This document shows, piece after piece, positions 1 to 8,350 of a stretch of DNA of 42,873 nucleotides (within the stretch, counting starts at the first letter, position 1; every line of letters begins with the position of its first letter). Under the pieces are notes generated by a model. The model made no database searches and was not told where the DNA came from. It saw only the letters and a program-made list of their open reading frames with translations. A program made the position numbers and the translations under genes. Source of the stretch: a virus. The stretch is taken from the IMG/VR virus record IMGVR_UViG_3300030109_000554, positions 1 to 42,873 of that record; one strand, 5' to 3'.

Positions 1-198
1 TTTTATTTAAAATACCATACCGTTTACCTGCAAGTCTAAAGGTAGTTACTCCTTTCAGTTTACCTTTCCATCCTCGTATATACACATCTTTAAATTCTTC
101 AAAGGTTACGTTATCTCCTACGTTAATTGTTTTAGATACTGCACTGTCTATGTAAGGTTGGATAGCTATCTGCATTTTTATATGGTCATCTATAGTTA
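1..198. repeat. Left copy of the 198-bp terminal overlap
   Basis: Matches 42676-42873 with mismatches at window positions 10, 79, 83 and 164 only. It lies inside the RNR gene. It shows that the sequence closes on itself, by assembly of a circular or circularly permuted genome or by terminal redundancy. Confidence 0.95.
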
Positions 199-1630
199 AG
201 TCTTCAGTTGTTTCAGATCTAATATTATAGTTAGCATATACATAATCCTGTAGTTTAATTATAACAGGACCATCTTCTGTTATTAATGTTCTGTCTACTT
301 CATGTGTAAATACAGGTTCAATACCACTACTAATATTATCAGCCGTAAAACTTATTGTACCAGTTGGAGCAATACTTGTCAAGTGGCTATTACGAATACC
401 TTGTTTAGTTATTAACTCAATTAAATCAGTAGGAATTTTTTTAGCAAATCCACTACTAAGATACTTGTCTTGATTGTATAAAGGGAATGAACCTTTTTTT
501 ACAGCTAAGTTAGAGCTTGCTTCTATAGCTGTATACGCTAATGTTTTTCCTATCTTACGTGTAAACTTTACTGCTTGGTCTGAACCATACCTTAGATTAA
601 TTAAAGTAAGACAGTTAGCTAATCCAGTTATTCCCAATCCCATTCTTCTTTTATTTTCAGCTTCAAGTTTTTGTTTAGTTAAAGGGTAGTTAGTTCTATC
701 AATTACATTATCCATAGCTCGTACAACATGTGGTATGTCTTTTTTAAACTTATCGAAATTAAATCTACTATTAGATACATACTTAATTAAATTAAAACTA
801 CCTAACAAACAAGCACCGTAAGGTGGTAGTGGTTGTTCACCACATGGATTAGTAGCTTCAATAGTTTCACAATATTGTAAAGGATTATCGTTATTAATCC
901 TATCTATAAATAATACACCAGGTTCAGCCCACTCCCAGTTAGCTCTCATAATTTCATCCCAAAGAGCAACAGCATTTATTTCTTTATATACTTTATTGTT
1001 AAAACGTAAACAAAATGGTGTACCTTTTATAACACTTTGCATAAATTCATCAGTAATTCCTACTGATATATTAAAGTTTGTAAGCTGGTCTTGGTTTTGT
1101 TTAGCTCGTATAAACTCTTCAATATCGGGGTGGTCTACACGTAAAACTCCCATCATTGCCCCTCTTCTATGCCCTGCTGATACAATTGTCCTACACACAG
1201 CATCAAAGATGTGCATAAAAGATACAGGACCACTAGCAGAGCTATCGAGACTAACAATCCTATCACCATTAGGCCGTATCCTAGAGAAATCATAACCAAT
1301 CCCACCACCTCTTCGCATTGTTTCAGCAGCTTGTGTAGCTTTCTCCATAATGGATACCATACTGTCTGTAATAGTTCCTGATACAAAACAATTATAAGCT
1401 GTAACATCTCTTGGGCTTCCCATTGCTGATTGAACTCTACCTGCTGGCATAAACCTTTGGTTTAAAAAAATATTTTTTATCTTTGCACGATGCTCTTCGT
1501 TATCAGCCATAGCAGCAGCATTTCTATGAGCAGATTCTTCAAAGCTTTCATTAGGTAGTCTATATTTATTAGCATGTAACTCATCACAAGCTGGTACTTG
1601 TGGGCCATACTTAATGTCTGGTATCGTCAT
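1..1630 (-). CDS. nrdJ: Adenosylcobalamin-dependent (class II) ribonucleotide reductase, main part
   Basis: Reduces ribonucleotides to deoxyribonucleotides for phage DNA synthesis, presumably in the host cytoplasm. Reading starts at ATG 1630, and the frame is still open at base 1; it finishes at the other end of the window (to 42596), giving about 569 residues in total. The class II signature NPCGEQPLPPYGAC is at residues 261-274, with catalytic Cys263. A second active-site cysteine is in YNCF (Cys81). APTGTIS and SSGIEP, also typical of class II enzymes, lie further on. No small (NrdB) subunit gene is visible, as expected for a B12-dependent enzyme. The protein is shorter than many bacterial class II enzymes, and no ATP-cone is apparent. 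The start overlaps the preceding gene by 20 bases, so it is the distal part of the leftward replication operon. Confidence 0.93.
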   Translation of the reverse strand, partial: MTIPDIKYGPQVPACDELHANKYRLPNESFEESAHRNAAAMADNEEHRAKIKNIFLNQRFMPAGRVQSAMGSPRDVTAYNCFVSGTITDSMVSIMEKATQAAETMRRGGGIGYDFSRIRPNGDRIVSLDSSASGPVSFMHIFDAVCRTIVSAGHRRGAMMGVLRVDHPDIEEFIRAKQNQDQLTNFNISVGITDEFMQSVIKGTPFCLRFNNKVYKEINAVALWDEIMRANWEWAEPGVLFIDRINNDNPLQYCETIEATNPCGEQPLPPYGACLLGSFNLIKYVSNSRFNFDKFKKDIPHVVRAMDNVIDRTNYPLTKQKLEAENKRRMGLGITGLANCLTLINLRYGSDQAVKFTRKIGKTLAYTAIEASSNLAVKKGSFPLYNQDKYLSSGFAKKIPTDLIELITKQGIRNSHLTSIAPTGTISFTADNISSGIEPVFTHEVDRTLITEDGPVIIKLQDYVYANYNIRSETTEDLTIDDHIKMQIAIQPYIDSAVSKTINVGDNVTFEEFKDVYIRGWKGKLKGVTTFRLAGKRYGILNK

Positions 1631-1856
1631 CTGTGTTTCCTTTCTTTAATTTAAACCTATTAGACATTTCTTCTATTTGAATTGAATCAAGTAATTCAGA
1701 AAGAGCAGCATTTAAAATAAGAGTATGTTGTTTTTCAGGTGGTAGTTTATTTATTACTATCGCTAACTGCATCATACAATTTATTCTATTGACTAACAGA
1801 TCAGGATTGAAAAAAAACTTTGCTTCTAAGTCTATGCTTTCGTCTTGATCGTCCAT
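1611..1856 (-). CDS. Small acidic hypothetical protein
   Basis: An 81-residue protein not assigned to a family. The N-terminus is acidic (several Asp and Glu in the first twelve residues). A helical middle (residues about 20-60) is rich in Leu, Ile and Asn, and the C-terminus is polar and charged. It sits between a tiny basic gene upstream and RNR downstream, overlapping the RNR start by 20 bases and the basic gene by 56 bases, which suggests translational coupling in one operon. No cysteine cluster, membrane segment or catalytic motif is visible. The first ATG is used. It may be an accessory factor of nucleotide metabolism, but only its position hints at that. Confidence 0.7.
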   Translation of the reverse strand: MDDQDESIDLEAKFFFNPDLLVNRINCMMQLAIVINKLPPEKQHTLILNAALSELLDSIQIEEMSNRFKLKKGNTDDDTRH

Positions 1857-1956
1857 CTCTATCGTATCCTTTCTTCGATTGTACTATCCTTTGATGGTAC
1901 TTATCTGAATGTAAATCTTTAGTAATTAAACTTCTATATTTTATCTTCTTCTTCAT
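1801..1956 (-). CDS. Tiny basic protein (51 residues)
   Basis: Starts at ATG 1956, inside the end of the upstream gene, and fills the space before the next one. It encodes a Lys/Arg-rich peptide beginning MKKKIKYRS, with a central segment YHQRIVQSKKGYDRDGRSRR. This resembles the short basic proteins of many marine phages that follow a pattern like kYrxRvvxdKkxYxRk; I recall these as a DUF, but the assignment is from memory. The gene overlaps both neighbours (23 and 56 bases), as in a compact translationally coupled operon. Its function is unknown; the charge would suit nucleic acid or ribosome binding. Confidence 0.6.
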   Translation of the reverse strand: MKKKIKYRSLITKDLHSDKYHQRIVQSKKGYDRDGRSRRKHRLRSKVFFQS

Positions 1957-2122
1957 TGTCTGGCTCTTTAATAATATCTTTAAATATTTCTATATTATCA
2001 TAAACGTCTTCTATAATAAAGTCTAATACTTTTTCCATAGGAATATCAAGCAACTCTATTAATTCTGCTGGAGTATAAGTCTTTTCTATTTCTAGTCTAA
2101 GATTTTCTTCGTTAATAGACAT
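1934..2122 (-). CDS. Small acidic hypothetical protein
   Basis: A 62-residue, very acidic protein. Residues 1-50 look like two or three helices, including TPAELIELLDIPMEKVLDFI, which has the rhythm of a short helix-turn-helix. The tail is almost pure Glu/Asp. Its ATG touches the stop of the phosphoesterase gene, indicating co-translation. No named family is recognised. A small DNA-binding or DNA-mimic role is possible but is only inferred from charge and fold rhythm. Confidence 0.7.
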   Translation of the reverse strand: MSINEENLRLEIEKTYTPAELIELLDIPMEKVLDFIIEDVYDNIEIFKDIIKEPDNEEEDKI

Positions 2123-2871
2123 TAGGTATACTCCTTAGAAATAGCATTTAAAGAAATAAACTCTGGATCATAACATCCATTTAATACATGGCGTTTAACT
2201 ATAACTCCAGACCACCATAAGTTTTCACTTTGTGTGTTGTTCCAATCAGATTTAAAATCTAAGTAACACCCTGCTACTAACCCCATCATTCTTTCTCCTG
2301 CTGCATTAATAGAAGTGGATAAATCTAAAGTATGGGAGTGTCCTTGAGTTACTGACATATGTTGTTTATTTAGTAAAGCTTTTGCTGGACTTTCCCCACC
2401 TATAGGTCTACCCATAACTCCACTTGTAAAGTAATGAGCGTATGCTATTCTATCTATGATAACTGGGTCAAGAAAGTTACTTACTTTCCACCCAAAATCT
2501 TTGTATCCTAAATCTTCTACTCCTATTGTTCCATCTAGTATAGGCTCAGAAGATATAGCTCTATTAATTCTATCTTCATGGTTGCCTAGACACATATAAA
2601 ACTTAGGCTTTTTTCTTTTAGCTTTTTTAATTGGGGCAAACAATCTTTCTTGTGCATCAAGTACAGAGTCTACGTCTTTTCTATACCGTCTGCCTTCAAA
2701 ACCTTTTGTCCCTTTATCATAGGTACATAAACTAGGCATGTCTGCCATATCTCCTAAGTTAATAACAACATCAGGTTTTACATCTAGGATTAATCTACCT
2801 ATCCATTCAAACCTATCGTTACTATAATCAGGGTGAGCATGTTGATCTGGTATTATTAAATGTGTTTTCAT
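2122..2871 (-). CDS. Calcineurin-like metallophosphoesterase
   Basis: A two-metal phosphoesterase of about 249 residues. The order of metal-binding motifs is clear: PDQHAH near the N-terminus (DxH), NLGDMAD (GDxxD), CLGNHEDR (GNHE/D) and QGHSHT (GHxH). Such phage enzymes hydrolyse phosphodiesters or nucleotides; the actual substrate cannot be told from sequence. I chose ATG 2871, not 2880, because it forms an ATGA overlap with the stop of the upstream endonuclease gene and has GAAGGA at proper spacing. It lies in the DNA metabolism operon between a Holliday junction resolvase and RNR, so a role in host DNA degradation or nucleotide recycling is plausible. Confidence 0.9.
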   Translation of the reverse strand: MKTHLIIPDQHAHPDYSNDRFEWIGRLILDVKPDVVINLGDMADMPSLCTYDKGTKGFEGRRYRKDVDSVLDAQERLFAPIKKAKRKKPKFYMCLGNHEDRINRAISSEPILDGTIGVEDLGYKDFGWKVSNFLDPVIIDRIAYAHYFTSGVMGRPIGGESPAKALLNKQHMSVTQGHSHTLDLSTSINAAGERMMGLVAGCYLDFKSDWNNTQSENLWWSGVIVKRHVLNGCYDPEFISLNAISKEYT

Positions 2872-3260
2872 TTTAACCATTCCTTCGGTACTAATTTATC
2901 TGCATATACATAACCATATTTTTTACACCAATCTCCATATGTTCCTTTCGCACCTTTATAAAGTTTAGATTTAGAGTTAGAAAAAATAAAACGTATATCA
3001 AACATAGGGTATTGTTCTTTAATTAACAGATGTTTTTTTCTATCTGAAGCATCAAAGAACCCTTTTGTTTCTACAATAATACCATTAGGTAATATAAAAT
3101 CAGGAAGGTAAGTATGGTTAGTTGCTGGTCTTATATAATGTATCTTACTTTCTTTTGTTTCATATTGAAATTTAACTTTTAATTTTTTTAAATGTTCAGC
3201 TACATTAAACTCTAAAGAACTTCTATACTTTCCTTTTCTTTTAATTTTTCTATACTTCAT
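2868..3260 (-). CDS. T7 endonuclease I-like Holliday junction resolvase
   Basis: At 130 residues it is close to T7 gp3. The full catalytic set of T7 endonuclease I is present at nearly the same positions: Glu17, Glu34, Asp54, Glu64 and Lys66, the last three in YLPDFILPNG and VETKG. Family members resolve branched DNA during recombination and packaging and help degrade host DNA. The N-terminus is very basic (KYRKIKRKGKYRSS). The gene overlaps the exonuclease upstream by 11 bases and the phosphoesterase downstream by an ATGA, so it belongs to a tightly coupled nuclease block. Confidence 0.93.
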   Translation of the reverse strand: MKYRKIKRKGKYRSSLEFNVAEHLKKLKVKFQYETKESKIHYIRPATNHTYLPDFILPNGIIVETKGFFDASDRKKHLLIKEQYPMFDIRFIFSNSKSKLYKGAKGTYGDWCKKYGYVYADKLVPKEWLK

Positions 3261-4086
3261 TATGTTTTACCTCTGGTATAGTATCTTTAGGTTCTCGTTC
3301 AACATGGGTTAAGTATCTTGGTTTATCTTTGTACAAGAATAACCTTAACTTAGGCCAGCACTCCCATTTAAAATCACAGTAAGAACAATTAACTCCTAGC
3401 TTCATGTTACCACTTTTACCATCAGCAACAGGTTCGTAACACCTACCAGGTATTTCTTTTTGTTTAACAACTTTCTTTATTTCTTTTACTCGTTTTTCTA
3501 TGTTGACCATATCCATGTCTTCAACTGGCATATACGTGATTGCACCACTTTGTTTGTTAAGAGCAAGGAAACCACCCTCATTGGAGCCTTCAGTAGCATA
3601 AATATAACCAGAGATTTGAGCCATATAACCGAATGGATCATTCTCTGGTAGTGTACCATTCTTAAACTTTTGAAAAGCAAACGCAGATGCACTCTTAACA
3701 TCAACCACTTTGCCATCGATTTTGCAATCAATGTGGCCTTTAATACCTTTAATCTGTACTTCATGTTGCTCATGTGTTACCTCATGTCCTGCTTCTTTTA
3801 CTAAGTAAAGCATTAAAGCTTCTACTAAATCACCGAACATAAATTTTATTCTGGTATCAGGTAATAATGGTTCTCCTTTAGTTCCATTACACTCATACCA
3901 AAGTTGTCTGTTTGGTTTACCTATATTAGACATACGTAAGTTTGTATTTTGTTTACGATTTTCCATCTGACGTTTAATAGAATTTTTAATACTTTCCCCT
4001 AACTCTTCTAAAAATTTAGGGGTAGTTTCTTCTACCCCTTCAGTTACAAGAGTATGTATATCTTCTATAAGTGAATCAATCTTCAT
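3250..4086 (-). CDS. Cas4/RecB-like PD-(D/E)XK exonuclease with probable Fe-S cluster
   Basis: A 278-residue nuclease. Motifs run in the RecB/Cas4 order: GDLVEALM (Glu89), GHIDCKIDG (Asp120) and VDVKSAS (Asp129, Lys131). Cys66 together with three C-terminal cysteines in NCSYCDFKWEC gives the four-cysteine arrangement that holds an iron-sulphur cluster in Cas4/AddB-type nucleases. In T7-like marine phages this enzyme takes the place of the gp6 5'-3' exonuclease in recombination, host DNA breakdown and primer removal. It overlaps its upstream neighbour by ATGA and the resolvase downstream by 11 bases. Confidence 0.88.
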   Translation of the reverse strand: MKIDSLIEDIHTLVTEGVEETTPKFLEELGESIKNSIKRQMENRKQNTNLRMSNIGKPNRQLWYECNGTKGEPLLPDTRIKFMFGDLVEALMLYLVKEAGHEVTHEQHEVQIKGIKGHIDCKIDGKVVDVKSASAFAFQKFKNGTLPENDPFGYMAQISGYIYATEGSNEGGFLALNKQSGAITYMPVEDMDMVNIEKRVKEIKKVVKQKEIPGRCYEPVADGKSGNMKLGVNCSYCDFKWECWPKLRLFLYKDKPRYLTHVEREPKDTIPEVKHNEV

Positions 4087-4277
4087 TTATTTTGCCCTTT
4101 TGATTTTATATCACAAGAAGTTTCATCAAATTTAAAAACACTTTCTTGGAATAACTCAATTATTTTATCTACATCTGACCCAGATACACAACTATTTATA
4201 ATTACTTTTGCACACTGACTTTGTTTAGGGCTTACAGTATGTACATATCTGAAAGTTAACTCTACATTTTCTAACAT
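4083..4277 (-). CDS. Small hypothetical protein upstream of the exonuclease
   Basis: About 64 residues if started at ATG 4277, which has GAAAGG eight bases upstream; a GTG start at 4304 would add nine residues. No family is recognised. The protein has three cysteines and a mixed alpha/beta look, with a central CAKVIINSC segment. Its stop overlaps the exonuclease start by ATGA, so the two are probably made together. Between it and the SSB gene lies an unusual GC-rich hairpin. Confidence 0.65.
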   Translation of the reverse strand: MLENVELTFRYVHTVSPKQSQCAKVIINSCVSGSDVDKIIELFQESVFKFDETSCDIKSKGQNK

Positions 4278-4304
4278 TTGTAACCTTTCACCTAGCTTTA
4301 CCAC

Positions 4305-4369
4305 CTCTTGCTAGTCTCCAAGGACATTACGCTGCCGACCCTCGCTACCTTGGCCCAGTTTAAATTTAA
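4305..4369 (-). other. GC-rich non-coding spacer with hairpin
   Basis: Positions 4311-4357 contain 28 G or C in 47 bases, far above the surroundings. Arms 4318-4323 and 4348-4353 (CCAAGG / CCTTGG) are perfect complements around a 24-base loop. No convincing gene is present. It could be an RNA processing or stability element between the SSB and exonuclease cistrons. Confidence 0.5.
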
Positions 4370-4807
4370 TTACTCCATATCATCATCGAATAGCTCATCA
4401 TCACTGGAACTATCATCATCAAAGTCATCGCCATTGCTGTTGTATTCAACAAGTTCTTTAACTTTAATAGCAGCAATGCCAGCAAACAATCCAGGATACT
4501 TACCATCGTATGCTTGTACTTTAACATCTGCTGTAGTTCCATTACCTATTATAGAACCATCAACTAGCCCTTTAGATTTATCCATAACTTTAGGTGGGAA
4601 GTTAGACTTACAAGTCATAAACATACCACGATCATCATCTTTTGTTCTGACTCTTTCATCAAGACCTAAATTAGAGATAGCTTTAATATGTTCTTTAGTT
4701 AAGGCAGAAATATCTACTGTATATTTACCAGCTAACTCATTTTTCTTAGTTAGAAAAGGCCAGTAAAGTTGTACATCTTTAAGAATTATTGTTCCTTGTA
4801 TTGACAT
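4370..4807 (-). CDS. Single-stranded DNA-binding protein with acidic tail
   Basis: A 145-residue protein that I assign to the phage SSB group (T7 gp2.5-like in role). The first 115 residues look like an OB-fold-type beta-rich domain (opening GTIILKDVQLYWPFL). The last 25 residues are almost all Asp, Glu and Ser, ending DELFDDDME, as in SSB tails that recruit polymerase and helicase. It is the first gene after a perfect sigma-70 promoter and has an AAGGAG ribosome site, so high expression is expected. It coats exposed single strands during replication and recombination. Family naming rests on size, tail and context rather than strict motif identity. Confidence 0.85.
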   Translation of the reverse strand: MSIQGTIILKDVQLYWPFLTKKNELAGKYTVDISALTKEHIKAISNLGLDERVRTKDDDRGMFMTCKSNFPPKVMDKSKGLVDGSIIGNGTTADVKVQAYDGKYPGLFAGIAAIKVKELVEYNSNGDDFDDDSSSDDELFDDDME

Positions 4808-4837
4808 AATGTCACTCCTTTTTGTTTATCTATAAAT

Positions 4838-4866
4838 ATTATATCATTGTAAATTTATAATGTCAA
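4838..4866 (-). promoter_or_regulatory. Perfect-consensus sigma-70 promoter for the SSB-nuclease-RNR operon
   Basis: Minus-strand TTGACA (4866-4861), a 17-base spacer, then TATAAT (4843-4838), with TG one base before the -10 box (extended -10). It lies in the only gap between DNA polymerase and SSB genes and faces SSB. Confidence 0.9.
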
Positions 4867-4874
4867 ATGTTTAT

Positions 4875-6728
4875 TTAATGTGTGTCATACCAGTTCCTTC
4901 CTATTTTGTACTCTCCATCTAAAGGACAGTTAAGTTTAAAATATTTACCTGCATCAACTATAGATTGCACAATAATTTTACCTACTGTATCTGCTTGAGA
5001 TTTTAAAACTTCTACTTGGAACTCGTCATGCACAATAGCTACTTGCTTTGCATCTAACTTTAACTTTCTTATTCTTTGATGCCATAAACACATAGCGTAT
5101 TTCATTACAACTGCTTCACCTCCTTGTAAGTATGCACTTAATGCGAAGTGTTCTGATTTAATTTGAATTTTTCTTCCATCAAGTCCAACCATTCTTCCAA
5201 CTTTAGCAGATCTTCTTGCTCTAGCTTTGAGTCTAGCGAGTGCTGGTGTATTACTAAGGAAATCTTCTTTAACTTTTTTACCTCTTTTTGTATCTCCTCC
5301 AATGATTCTACCAACCTTTTCATCTCCTGCTCCAAGAAGCCATGCGTAGATAAACGTCTTTGCAATATTTCTATTTGACCATTGTTTTTCTTTTTCATTC
5401 CATTTTCCTTTGTCTATACCCATTGATTCTAAATTTTTATTATGTATATCACCATGAACTACTTCATGTGTATAAGCAGGATCATCCATATAATGTGCTA
5501 AAATTCTTAATTGAATCCCAGCTGCGTCAACACCCAATAAGACATGAGTATCAGGGTTGCTACTAATAAAACAAGCACGACACTCACTACCATATGGGGA
5601 GTTAATACCCGGTATGTTTCCCAAGTTGGGACCATTATGAGACATACGATGAGTAATAGCCCCAATGCTAAACACGTTACCATGAACTCTATTGTCATTT
5701 CCCAAAGCATCTAACCATCCTTCTATTGTTTTAGATCTAGATACACACATTGCATACTCTGCAAGAGATCGTAAAGATTGTGGAGCATTAGGTGCAAGCG
5801 TATCTAAATTCTCATCACACAACTGCCACCTATACTTTTGTTCTTCTTGAAACTCTTCTTCACTTATCGTTTTATTAAATTTCTTTTCTAATAAAGTACG
5901 ATAACCTTTAGTTCTAATTGTAGGATTCCACCAAGGATTAAGTCTTTCTACTTTCTGTTTAGGTGAGTTTAAATTAAAATCTTCCCATTCAATCCTAGAA
6001 AATGGGCCACTAACTTGAGTATAATCAGAGTCAAGAAACTTTAAACCTACCTTGGATAGCTCCCCATCTTTGGTATACCTTGGTGTAATTTCTTTTATTA
6101 ACTTAGGTTTAGATTTCATTTCTGATAGTATAGATTCTTGTAGAACATCTATTCGATTTGAAATTTTGGCAAAGAGTAAGTTAACCTTTACTATATCCAA
6201 TGCAAATCCATACTGTCTTTGATTTTCTAAATAGTATTGGGTGTAATGTTCTATCTTACTAGCGTCTTCGCTTCCTAGCTCTTTGCCCTCTAACTTTAAA
6301 GATCGTGCTACCTTGTACGTTAACTCAACATCATTGATACAATAGTCTAACATTTCATTACTGTACTCTGTAAAGTCTTTATGTATTAACTTAGGATGAT
6401 TTAAATACTTACCCCAAGCTGCTAATGAATGACCTGCTGTACGATTATACTTTTGTAGTCTAGATATTAGTAAAGTATCTCGTACTCTTGAAGGTCTAAT
6501 ACTAATACCTAAAACTTTTTTAATAACTTGTAAGTCATAAGCTATAAAGTTATGTCCTATCCATAACCTTACATCTTCTGCAAACTTAGCGAAGTCATCA
6601 AGAGTATCAGGAGTCCAGCTATGTATCTCTCCACTGTCATAGTCTTTACAAACTATACACCAGATAGAGTTAACATTAGGTAACAGTCCGTCTGCTTCAA
6701 TGTCGCAAACTACTGTACGTTGTGACAT
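4875..6728 (-). CDS. polA: Family A DNA polymerase with 3'-5' exonuclease domain
   Basis: The 617-residue replicative polymerase, T7 gp5-like. The exonuclease domain shows Asp9/Glu11 (CDIEAD), Asn60/Asp65 (GHNFIAYD) and Asp133 (INDVELTY). The polymerase domain has motif A with Asp401 (DAAGIQLR), motif B from Arg453 through Lys457 to Tyr461 (RNIAKTFIY) and motif C His567-Asp568-Glu569 (VHDEF). Two positions differ from T7: Gln406 where T7 has the steric-gate Glu480 of its motif A, and Leu465 where T7 has Tyr530. Tyr461 matches T7 Tyr526 (E. coli 762), a state often linked with lytic phages. The gene lies three bases downstream of primase-helicase. Confidence 0.96.
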   Translation of the reverse strand: MSQRTVVCDIEADGLLPNVNSIWCIVCKDYDSGEIHSWTPDTLDDFAKFAEDVRLWIGHNFIAYDLQVIKKVLGISIRPSRVRDTLLISRLQKYNRTAGHSLAAWGKYLNHPKLIHKDFTEYSNEMLDYCINDVELTYKVARSLKLEGKELGSEDASKIEHYTQYYLENQRQYGFALDIVKVNLLFAKISNRIDVLQESILSEMKSKPKLIKEITPRYTKDGELSKVGLKFLDSDYTQVSGPFSRIEWEDFNLNSPKQKVERLNPWWNPTIRTKGYRTLLEKKFNKTISEEEFQEEQKYRWQLCDENLDTLAPNAPQSLRSLAEYAMCVSRSKTIEGWLDALGNDNRVHGNVFSIGAITHRMSHNGPNLGNIPGINSPYGSECRACFISSNPDTHVLLGVDAAGIQLRILAHYMDDPAYTHEVVHGDIHNKNLESMGIDKGKWNEKEKQWSNRNIAKTFIYAWLLGAGDEKVGRIIGGDTKRGKKVKEDFLSNTPALARLKARARRSAKVGRMVGLDGRKIQIKSEHFALSAYLQGGEAVVMKYAMCLWHQRIRKLKLDAKQVAIVHDEFQVEVLKSQADTVGKIIVQSIVDAGKYFKLNCPLDGEYKIGRNWYDTH

Positions 6729-6730
6729 AT

Positions 6731-8350
6731 CTATTCCTTTTCTTCTTTGTTAAGTTCAGTTAATCTTCCTGTTAGTTTGTTAAAATAAAGTGAAGAGGTT
6801 GGTCCTGTTAAACCAGAGAACCTATTCTTTAACACACGAATGAGTGTTGTGTTCCTCTCTTGCTCGTCTTGGGCTTGTCCATTTCTCTCCAACCCAAATA
6901 CAAAATTGGCGAGTTGCCCAAGTCCCGCTGTTCCTCGTAAATCTGACAGACTCGTAATGCCCCCTTCTTCAAGAGGTTTCGTTGCCTGTCTTCTTGAGTG
7001 GGCCACAGCACACAAAACAATTCCGAGTTCAACTGCAATCGCTTTAAGTTTATGTCCGATTTCATCTAACATTTTCCTCTCATCACCAGGGTTATCCGAT
7101 ACCATAAAGCTAATGTGATCGAGTATTAAAAATTTACAATCACACCCTCGTACTAGGAATTTTATTTTATCTACGAGATAGTCTACTGAATTATCCCTAA
7201 ACCTTTCCCCTAATGTGAAGACTCTGCCTGTACCCCACGTATTTTTGTATGCTTGTTCATACTCCTCATCAGTATACGAAGCATCTGGTAAGTGAAAAGG
7301 GATACTAGCATCACATGTCATAAGTCCATGTGCAGTATCCAATGTCCCTTCCTCAAGGTAGATTACACCAAGGTTAACATCTGTTGATTTTAATACATGG
7401 TATGAGATTTCTCTAAGTACATTGGTCTTACCTATCCCTGTACCTGCTGTAATAATTATGAACTCACCTTCACGCATACCATAGGTAATATTCTGAAGAG
7501 CTTCCCAAGGGTAAGAAAAGATAGCTTCTTTAGGTTTACTCTTAATCACTTCCCATATATCCTGTCCAGATAAAATGTCATCAGGTTTATACTGTTCAGC
7601 CGCCCACCATAACCTGTTAAACTCTGCTGAATCTTTTTCCTCTAAGTATTTACCTGCATCTTTTTTATTTAACTTAATAACTTTACATTTCTTAGGGAAT
7701 AAAGATGCAACTTCCTTGGCTGCATTTTTACCTGCATCATCATTATCAAAACAAATAATAATGTTATCAAAACTATCGAGCCATTCGTAGTTTTTCTTAG
7801 CGTCCCTGTATGCAGAAGTAGCAGACCTGACTCCAACAGTAGGGTATTTACTTCCCATCATTTGGTATACTGCCATTGTATCTATCTCCCCTTCACATAT
7901 TGTAAGATACTTACCGCTACTAGAAAACTTTGATGCCCCAAAGAAAGTAGCCTTGGTTATTGGTCCTTTAACAAAGAAATCTTTAGGTTCTGTTCGTACC
8001 TTATACGCTATAATATTCCCATCTTTTGTAGTATAAGGATAGTAATGTTTTATTACTACTTTATCACGTACATCCAAGCGAACATCATAAAATTTTAATG
8101 TCTCTTTCTTTATGTTACGATCATGTAATGAACCTACCTTTGTCTCCTTTAAATCAGGTAAAGGTTCAAAGCTTCTATTTATTTGTGCTTGCATAATAGG
8201 TTTTACCTTATCAGTTGGTGGTTGTGTTAATTTATTACAAGAGAAACAAAACATATGACCATCATCAAACAGAGTGTTAGCATCTGAAGACCCACAGACA
8301 TCACATGAATATCTCCCTACCATTTTAGAAGTATTCGATTCACTCTTCAT
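6731..8350 (-). CDS. Primase-helicase (T7 gp4-like)
   Basis: A 539-residue bifunctional replication protein. Residues 16-38 form a Cys4 zinc-binding primase motif (CDVC and CFSC). A TOPRIM primase domain follows, with Glu153 (ICEGEID) and Asp202/Asp204 (CFDNDDAG). The C-terminal half is a RecA/DnaB-type hexameric helicase, with Walker A GTGIGKT at 303-309 and a Walker B FLILDH near 413. It unwinds DNA at the fork and lays primers for the polymerase encoded just downstream. The start ATG overlaps the end of a small gene upstream (8340-8483), so the two are translationally coupled. Confidence 0.96.
   Translation of the reverse strand: MKSESNTSKMVGRYSCDVCGSSDANTLFDDGHMFCFSCNKLTQPPTDKVKPIMQAQINRSFEPLPDLKETKVGSLHDRNIKKETLKFYDVRLDVRDKVVIKHYYPYTTKDGNIIAYKVRTEPKDFFVKGPITKATFFGASKFSSSGKYLTICEGEIDTMAVYQMMGSKYPTVGVRSATSAYRDAKKNYEWLDSFDNIIICFDNDDAGKNAAKEVASLFPKKCKVIKLNKKDAGKYLEEKDSAEFNRLWWAAEQYKPDDILSGQDIWEVIKSKPKEAIFSYPWEALQNITYGMREGEFIIITAGTGIGKTNVLREISYHVLKSTDVNLGVIYLEEGTLDTAHGLMTCDASIPFHLPDASYTDEEYEQAYKNTWGTGRVFTLGERFRDNSVDYLVDKIKFLVRGCDCKFLILDHISFMVSDNPGDERKMLDEIGHKLKAIAVELGIVLCAVAHSRRQATKPLEEGGITSLSDLRGTAGLGQLANFVFGLERNGQAQDEQERNTTLIRVLKNRFSGLTGPTSSLYFNKLTGRLTELNKEEKE

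Noticed and set aside
4308-4766. Plus-strand ORF of 152 residues opposite the SSB gene
   Set aside because: Mirror of the SSB gene; its Ser-rich composition follows from Asp/Glu-rich codons on the other strand.
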